A stretch of DNA of 10,520 nt from Rhodosalinus sp046542825 (GTDB lineage: Bacteria > Pseudomonadota > Alphaproteobacteria > Rhodobacterales > Rhodobacteraceae), in contig NZ_JBKHAQ010000095.1 in NCBI RefSeq assembly GCF_046542825.1, positions 1 through 10,520 on the forward strand, written 5' to 3'. Each line of letters starts with the position of its first letter. The stretch's first letter is position 1. Of the stretch, positions 6,312 through 10,520 are shown piece by piece. Both the position numbers and the translations under genes were made by a program. A model generated the notes under the pieces. The model did no database searches and was not told the origin of the DNA. It was given only the letters and a program-made list of their open reading frames with translations.

Positions 6312-7253
6312 ATGGATACCAATGCCGTTCTGCTGAACGGTCCCAGGGACCTCCATCTCGGGACAGTGCCGCTCACGGTGCCCGGGTCGGGCGACCTTGT
6401 GGTGCGTATCGACCATTCCGGTATCTCCACCGGGACGGAAAAGCTGTTCTATACCGGGCAGATGCCGCCCTTTCCCGGCATGGGCTACCCGCTGGTGCCC
6501 GGCTACGAGGCGGCGGGCGAGATCGTCGAGGCCGACCCCGCCACGGGATACCGCCCTGGCCAGCACGTCTTCGTGCCGGGGGCCAACTGCTTCGACGGGG
6601 CCTTCGGCCTCTTCGGCGGCGCCGCACGCACGCTTGTCACCCAGGCCGACCGCGTCACGCCCATCGACGCGGCCTGGGGCGCGGAAGGCGCGCTTCTGGC
6701 GCTCGCCGCGACCGCGCGGCACGCGATGGCGGGGCTGGACAAGCAGGTGCCCGACCTGATCGTGGGTCATGGCGTGCTGGGCCGGCTGCTGGCGCGGCTG
6801 ACCATCGCCGCAGGCGCGCCCGCGCCGACCGTCTGGGAAATTTCCGAAAGCCGCAGCGCGGGTGCAGAGGGCTACGAGGTCATCCGCCCCGAGGACGACA
6901 CGCGCCGCGACTATCGCTCGATCTACGACGCCTCCGGCAACGCAGGCATCCTCAACGACCTGATCGGCCGCCTGCAGAAGGGCGGCGAGGTGGTGCTTGC
7001 GGGCTTCTATCCGGAGGGCCTCAGCTTCGCCTTCCCGCCCGCCTTCATGAAGGAGGCGCGCCTGCGCGTCGCCGCCGAATGGGCGCGCGAGGATCTGGCC
7101 GCCACGCGCGCGCTGGTGGAGTCGGGCGCGCTGTCGCTTGCCGGGCTGATCACGCACGAGGTTCCCGCAAGGGAGGCCGAGACCGCCTACAGGACCGCCT
7201 TCGAGGACGAGTCCTGCCTTAAAATGATACTCAACTGGGAGGATGCGGCGTGA
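6312..7253 (+). CDS. bchC: 3-hydroxyethyl bacteriochlorophyllide a dehydrogenase
   Basis: BchC oxidises the C3 1-hydroxyethyl group to the acetyl group of bacteriochlorophyllide a with NAD+, the last ring modification before esterification. The 313-residue protein has the medium-chain-dehydrogenase layout: the N-terminal catalytic segment GISTGTEKLFYTGQ (residues 37-50) and VPGYEAAGEIVEA (62-74), then a nucleotide-binding GHGVLGRL (152-159, GxGxxG form). The family lacks the usual full set of zinc-binding Cys/His residues and none is obvious here. The start at 6312 follows GGAGAG at 6301-6306; the frame is open further up to an ATG at 6264, but that would place the start upstream of the ribosome site and just after the predicted transcription start. 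The stop overlaps the GTG of bchX by four bases (GTGA). Confidence 0.95.
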   Translation: MDTNAVLLNGPRDLHLGTVPLTVPGSGDLVVRIDHSGISTGTEKLFYTGQMPPFPGMGYPLVPGYEAAGEIVEADPATGYRPGQHVFVPGANCFDGAFGLFGGAARTLVTQADRVTPIDAAWGAEGALLALAATARHAMAGLDKQVPDLIVGHGVLGRLLARLTIAAGAPAPTVWEISESRSAGAEGYEVIRPEDDTRRDYRSIYDASGNAGILNDLIGRLQKGGEVVLAGFYPEGLSFAFPPAFMKEARLRVAAEWAREDLAATRALVESGALSLAGLITHEVPAREAETAYRTAFEDESCLKMILNWEDAA

Positions 7254-8254
7254 AGGACGAAGTGCCGAATCTGAAGGATTTCGATCAGCGGTTGCGCGAC
7301 GAGGCGGCCCAGGAGCCGACGCTCGAGGTGCCGGCCGAGGAGCCAACGAAACACACCCAGATCATCGCGATCTACGGCAAGGGCGGCATCGGCAAGTCCT
7401 TCACGCTGGCCAATCTCAGCCACATGATGGCCGAGCAGGGCAAGCGGGTGCTGCTGATCGGCTGCGACCCGAAATCCGACACCACCAGCCTGCTCTTCGG
7501 CGGCAAGGCCTGCCCGACGATCATCGAGACCTCGACCAAGAAGAAGCTTGCCGGCGAGGAGGTGAAGATCGGCGACGTCTGCTTCAAGCGCGGCGGCGTC
7601 TTCGCCATGGAACTCGGCGGGCCGGAAGTGGGCCGCGGCTGCGGCGGGCGCGGCATCATCCACGGCTTCGAACTGCTGGAGAAGCTGGGCTTCCACGACT
7701 GGGATTTCGACTACGTCCTGCTCGACTTTTTGGGCGACGTGGTCTGCGGCGGCTTCGGCCTGCCGATCGCGCGGGACATGGCGCAGAAGGTGATCGTGGT
7801 CGGCTCCAATGACCTGCAGAGCCTCTACGTCGCCAACAACGTCTGCTCGGCGGTGCAGTATTTCCGCAAGATGGGCGGCAATGTCGGCGTCGCCGGCATG
7901 GTCATCAACAAGGACGACGGCACCGGGCAGGCGCAGGCCTTCGCCAAGTCGGTGGACATCCCTGTCCTCGCCTCGATCCCCGCCGACGACGACCTGCGGC
8001 GCAAGTCGGCCTCCTACGAGATCGTCGGCACCAACGCGACCCAGTGGGGCGCGCTCTTTGCCGAGCTGGCCGAGAACGTCGCCGGCGCCCCCCCGACGCA
8101 TCCGACGCCGCTCAGCCAGGACGGGCTGCTGGGGCTTTTCGACGGCAAGGATACCGGCGCGGACTTCGTGCTTGAGCCCGCCACCGACCAGGACATGCGC
8201 GGCAAGAACGCGGTCGTGAAGGAATCGCTGGAGGTGATCTATGACGATGCGTGA
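7250..8254 (+). CDS. bchX: Chlorophyllide a oxidoreductase (COR) iron protein, subunit X
   Basis: BchX is the NifH-like ATP-dependent electron donor of COR, passing electrons to BchYZ for reduction of the chlorin C7=C8 bond. The 334-residue protein has the P-loop GKGGIGKS (residues 43-50), LIGCDPKSDTT (69-79), and the two cysteines that bind the dimer-bridging 4Fe-4S cluster: Cys131 in GRGCGGRG and Cys166 in DVVCGGFG. A polar segment of about 35 residues precedes the P-loop domain. The GTG start at 7250 overlaps the bchC stop and sits six bases after GGGAGGA (7237-7243), so coupled translation is likely. The 3' end overlaps a small ORF by 14 bases. Confidence 0.96.
   Translation: MKDEVPNLKDFDQRLRDEAAQEPTLEVPAEEPTKHTQIIAIYGKGGIGKSFTLANLSHMMAEQGKRVLLIGCDPKSDTTSLLFGGKACPTIIETSTKKKLAGEEVKIGDVCFKRGGVFAMELGGPEVGRGCGGRGIIHGFELLEKLGFHDWDFDYVLLDFLGDVVCGGFGLPIARDMAQKVIVVGSNDLQSLYVANNVCSAVQYFRKMGGNVGVAGMVINKDDGTGQAQAFAKSVDIPVLASIPADDDLRRKSASYEIVGTNATQWGALFAELAENVAGAPPTHPTPLSQDGLLGLFDGKDTGADFVLEPATDQDMRGKNAVVKESLEVIYDDA
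8230..8235 (+). promoter_or_regulatory. Perfect Shine-Dalgarno for the small ORF inside bchX
   Basis: GGAGGT inside the last bchX codons precedes the ATG at 8241 by five bases. It is too far from bchY (start 8375) to serve that gene, which has its own GGGGAGGG. It is therefore the main evidence that the intervening ORF is translated. Confidence 0.6.
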
Positions 8255-8378
8255 TCCCCAGGACGAAATCCGCCACGCGCAGCTTCGCCGCCTGGTCGAG
8301 ACGGCGCGGCCGGACCAGCTGCGCCGCCTGATGGACGACATCCGCAAGGCCCCGAGCGACGAGGGGAGGGCGGCATGA
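8241..8378 (+). CDS. Small 45-residue ORF between bchX and bchY, function unknown
   Basis: I do not recognise this product. The ORF fills the bchX-bchY gap exactly: its ATG overlaps the bchX end by 14 bases behind a perfect GGAGGT (8230-8235), and its TGA overlaps the bchY ATG as ATGA. A second in-frame ATG lies at 8247. The peptide is soluble, very charged (10 Arg/Lys and 9 Asp/Glu in 45) and lacks Cys or a membrane segment. QLRRL occurs twice, 12 residues apart (14-18 and 26-30), within two probable amphipathic helices split by a proline at 24, a helical-hairpin-like pattern. It could be an assembly or regulatory partner of COR, or simply a translated spacer that couples bchX to bchY. Being shorter than usual gene-calling limits, it could easily be missed in annotations. 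Confidence 0.6.
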   Translation: MTMRDPQDEIRHAQLRRLVETARPDQLRRLMDDIRKAPSDEGRAA

Positions 8379-9949
8379 CCGACGAGGTGCGCTACGACGA
8401 TGCCGCGGACGCGGTGGTGATCGAGGGCGAGCGCCGCAGTGCGCCTCGGGGCGATGCGGCGCCGGCCCCCGGCACGGATGGGCTTGGCTGCCATTCCGGG
8501 GCCGAGATGGAAAAGGCCGCGCGCATGGCCGGCCAGTCCGAGATCCTGGACCAGTATGCCAGGGACTACCCGCAGGGTCCGCACGACAAGCCGCAGAGCA
8601 TGTGCCCGGCCTTCGGCAGCTTGCGCGTGGGCCTCAGGATGCGCCGGGTGGCGACGATGCTGTCGGGCTCGGCCTGCTGCGTCTACGGGCTGACCTTCGT
8701 GAGCCATTTCTACGGCGCGCGGCGCTCGGTGGGCTATGTGCCCTTCAACTCCGAGACGCTGGTGACCGGCAAGCTTTTCGAGGACATCCGCGACGCGGTC
8801 TACGAGATGGCGGACCCCGACCGCTTCGACGCGATCGTGGTCACCAACCTCTGCGTGCCGACCGCCTCCGGGGTGCCCCTGCGGCTTCTGCCGGACGAGA
8901 TAAACGGCGTGCGGATCGTGGGGATCGACGTGCCGGGCTTCGGCGTGCCGACCCATGCCGAGGCGAAGGACATCCTTGCCGGCGCGATGCTGAACTACGC
9001 CCGCGCCGAGGTGGAGGCCGGGCCGGTGGCCGCGCCCGAAGGCGGGCGTGGCTCGCGGCCCACGGTCGCCATGCTGGGCGAGATGTTCCCGGCCGACCCG
9101 ATGATGATCGGCCGGATGCTGGACCCCATGGGCCTGGCCGCCGGGCCGGTGGTGCCCTGCCGCGAGTGGCGCGAGCTTTACGCTGCGCTGGACAGCGCGG
9201 TGGTCGCGGCGATCCACCCCTTCTACACCGCCGCCGTCCGCGAGTTTCAGGCGGCGGGCCGGCCCATCGTGGGCTCCGCGCCCGTGGGCCACGAGGGCAC
9301 GGCCGCATGGCTCAAGGCGATCGGCGAGGCGCATGGCGTTTCCGCCGAGAAGATCGCCGCGGCGCAGAACGCCGTCCTGCCGGCTATCAAGGGCGCGCTG
9401 GAAGGCGCGCGGCTGGAGGGGCGGATCACGCTTTCGGGCTACGAGGGCAGCGAGTTGCTGGTCGCACGCCTGCTGGTCGAGAGCGGGGCCGAGGTCGCCT
9501 ATGTCGGCTCGGCCTGTCCCCGGACGCCCTGGAGCGAAGAGGACGCTGCCTGGCTCGAGGCGCATGGCGCCAAGGTGAAGTTCCGCGCCAGCCTCGAGGA
9601 CGACTGCGCCGCGATGGAGGCGGTGCAGCCCGACCTCGCCATAGGCACGACGCCTGTGGTGCAGAAGGCCAAGGAGCTTTCGATCCCCTCGCTCTACTTC
9701 ACCAACCTGATCTCGGCCCGGCCGCTGATGGGGCCGGCCGGCGCAGGCTCGCTCCAGCAGGTGATGCGCGCGGCGATGGAGAACAGGGACCGCATGGCGC
9801 ACATGAAGGCCTTCTTCCACGGCGTGGGCGAGGGCGAGACGGCGGGCATCTGGGAAGGCGCCCCCAACCTGCACCCGGAGTTCCGCGAGCGGCACCAGAA
9901 GAAGCTGGAGAAGCAGGCGCGCGCGGCGAAGGCGGAGCAGATGATATGA
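8375..9949 (+). CDS. bchY: Chlorophyllide a oxidoreductase (COR) subunit Y
   Basis: BchY is the NifD-like half of the catalytic COR heterotetramer that reduces chlorophyllide a at C7=C8. Candidate 4Fe-4S ligands are Cys77 (SMCPAF), Cys102 (SACC) and Cys160 (TNLCVP). Their spacing of 25 and 58 residues equals that of the BchY ligands I recall from Roseobacter denitrificans (Cys62/87/145), so the N-terminus here is about 15 residues longer. The extra length appears to be a Pro/Ala-rich, charged stretch at about residues 18-36. At 524 residues the protein is longer than the roughly 500 typical of Rhodobacter. The ATG at 8375 follows GGGGAGGG (8363-8370) and overlaps the stop of the preceding small ORF. 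The C-terminus is a Lys/Arg/Ala/Gln-rich helix (EKQARAAKAEQ). Confidence 0.95.
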   Translation: MTDEVRYDDAADAVVIEGERRSAPRGDAAPAPGTDGLGCHSGAEMEKAARMAGQSEILDQYARDYPQGPHDKPQSMCPAFGSLRVGLRMRRVATMLSGSACCVYGLTFVSHFYGARRSVGYVPFNSETLVTGKLFEDIRDAVYEMADPDRFDAIVVTNLCVPTASGVPLRLLPDEINGVRIVGIDVPGFGVPTHAEAKDILAGAMLNYARAEVEAGPVAAPEGGRGSRPTVAMLGEMFPADPMMIGRMLDPMGLAAGPVVPCREWRELYAALDSAVVAAIHPFYTAAVREFQAAGRPIVGSAPVGHEGTAAWLKAIGEAHGVSAEKIAAAQNAVLPAIKGALEGARLEGRITLSGYEGSELLVARLLVESGAEVAYVGSACPRTPWSEEDAAWLEAHGAKVKFRASLEDDCAAMEAVQPDLAIGTTPVVQKAKELSIPSLYFTNLISARPLMGPAGAGSLQQVMRAAMENRDRMAHMKAFFHGVGEGETAGIWEGAPNLHPEFRERHQKKLEKQARAAKAEQMI

Positions 9950-9971
9950 GCGCCGCGGTTCGCAATCAGCC

Positions 9972-10037
9972 CGTAGGGTGCGTGCTCGCACGCACCGTCT
10001 GGCGCCGGGGTGGGTGCGTGCGAGCACGCACCCTACG
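9972..10037. repeat. REP-like inverted pair (BIME-type) between bchY and bchZ
   Basis: Two arms, 9972-9996 and 10013-10037, are perfect inverted copies (25 bp) around a 16-base centre. Each arm starts on its own strand with GTAG followed by a palindrome, GGTGCGTGC-tc-GCACGCACC, so each can form its own 9-bp hairpin or both can pair into one long stem. A 5' GTAG-type tetranucleotide plus palindrome is the defining form of REP elements mobilised by RAYT (TnpA-REP) transposases, and a head-to-head pair is a BIME. No transposase is encoded here. The element lies in the 118-bp bchY-bchZ gap inside an operon whose other genes overlap. The rest of that gap holds only the bchZ ribosome site. Confidence 0.8.
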
Positions 10038-10067
10038 CGTCACCTCCGAGAACGACGGGAGGGCCAC

Positions 10068-10520
10068 ATGCTGATCCAGGATCACGACCGCGCGGGCGGC
10101 TACTGGGGCGCGGTCTATGCCTTTACCGCGGTCAAGGGCCTGCAGGTGGTCATCGACGGTCCGGTGGGCTGCGAGAACCTGCCGGTGACCTCCGTGCTGC
10201 ACTACACCGACGGGCTGCCGCCGCACGAGCTGCCCATCGTGGTGACGGGACTGGCCGAAGAGGAGCTGGGCCGCGACGGGACCGAGGGCGCGATGAAGCG
10301 CGCCTGGGACACGCTGGACCCGGCATTGCCTTCGGTGGTGGTGACGGGCTCCATCGCCGAGATGATCGGTGGCGGCGTCACGCCGCAGGGCACCACCATT
10401 CAGCGCTTCCTGCCGCGCACCATCGACGAGGATCAGTGGGAATCGGCCGACCGGGCGATGACCTGGATCTTCACCGAGTTCGGCATGACCAAGGGCCGGA
10501 TGCCGCCCGAGAAGAAGCGC
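10068..10520 (+). CDS. bchZ: Chlorophyllide a oxidoreductase (COR) subunit Z, N-terminal part (runs off window)
   Basis: The NifK-like partner of BchY. The ATG at 10068 follows GGGAGGG (10057-10063) by four bases, and the frame is open for 151 codons to the window end without a stop. The start reads MLIQDHDRAGGYWGAVYAF, and Cys35 in GPVGCENLP matches the single BchZ cysteine that completes the 4Fe-4S cluster with three BchY cysteines in characterised COR. The motifs SVVVTGSIAEMIGGGV and MTWIFTEFGMTKG follow as expected. The start is separated from the bchY stop by 118 bases that hold the REP-like pair, so bchZ is not directly coupled to bchY translation. Confidence 0.95.
   Translation, partial: MLIQDHDRAGGYWGAVYAFTAVKGLQVVIDGPVGCENLPVTSVLHYTDGLPPHELPIVVTGLAEEELGRDGTEGAMKRAWDTLDPALPSVVVTGSIAEMIGGGVTPQGTTIQRFLPRTIDEDQWESADRAMTWIFTEFGMTKGRMPPEKKR

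Noticed and set aside
7187..10027. A 946-codon antisense open frame over bchX and bchY, and a 605-codon antisense frame over crtE/crtF (4094-5911)
   Set aside because: Both are shadows. At high GC with G/C-ending codons the antisense frame rarely meets stops. The translations are Arg/Ala/Gly/His-rich with no family motifs, while the sense frames carry complete catalytic motifs.
1..10520. CRISPR arrays, tRNA/rRNA genes, insertion sequences, phage or toxin genes
   Set aside because: None seen. The window is covered by bch/crt genes with short gaps, and the only repeats are the bchY-bchZ inverted pair and the bchO-crtC palindromes.

Overview
The window is a piece of the photosynthesis gene cluster of an anoxygenic phototroph, most likely a member of the Rhodobacterales (Alphaproteobacteria). 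The evidence is the very GC-rich sequence (around 70 % by eye), spheroidene-type carotenoid genes (crtC, crtD, crtF), the crtEF-bchCXYZ gene order, and TGT-N12-ACA operators of the PpsR/CrtJ type in both major promoter regions. I cannot name the genus.

Layout. (1) 1-1507, plus strand: the 3' end of bchD (Mg-chelatase D subunit) followed by bchO with a one-base stop/start overlap, then a rho-independent terminator at about 1581-1601. (2) 1643-4056, minus strand: crtD then crtC, convergent with bchO. Both reading frames are clear, but the junction is abnormal: crtD has no stop at its expected end and crtC has no start at its expected beginning. (3) 4057-4180: a divergent control region between crtD and crtE, with one perfect and one near-perfect PpsR/CrtJ palindrome. 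(4) 4181-6217: crtE and crtF. (5) 6206-6311: the bchC promoter, with a TTGACA / TAAACT core overlapped by two PpsR/CrtJ palindromes 8 bp apart, and a leader that can fold. (6) 6312-10520: bchC, bchX, a 45-codon small ORF that I do not recognise, bchY, a REP-like inverted pair, and the first 151 codons of bchZ, which runs off the window.

How the genes work together. BchD (with BchI and BchH, outside the window) inserts Mg into protoporphyrin IX. BchX, BchY and BchZ form chlorophyllide a oxidoreductase (COR), which makes the bacteriochlorin ring. BchC oxidises the C3 hydroxyethyl side chain. CrtE supplies geranylgeranyl diphosphate, and CrtC, CrtD and CrtF convert neurosporene to spheroidene. 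PpsR/CrtJ repression under oxygen would switch off both pathways together, and crtEF transcription probably reads into bchCXYZ as in the Rhodobacter superoperon.

The gene content is conventional and I do not see an unknown biochemical system. The items most worth checking are the crtD/crtC junction, the small ORF between bchX and bchY, and the palindromic REP-like element inserted between bchY and bchZ.
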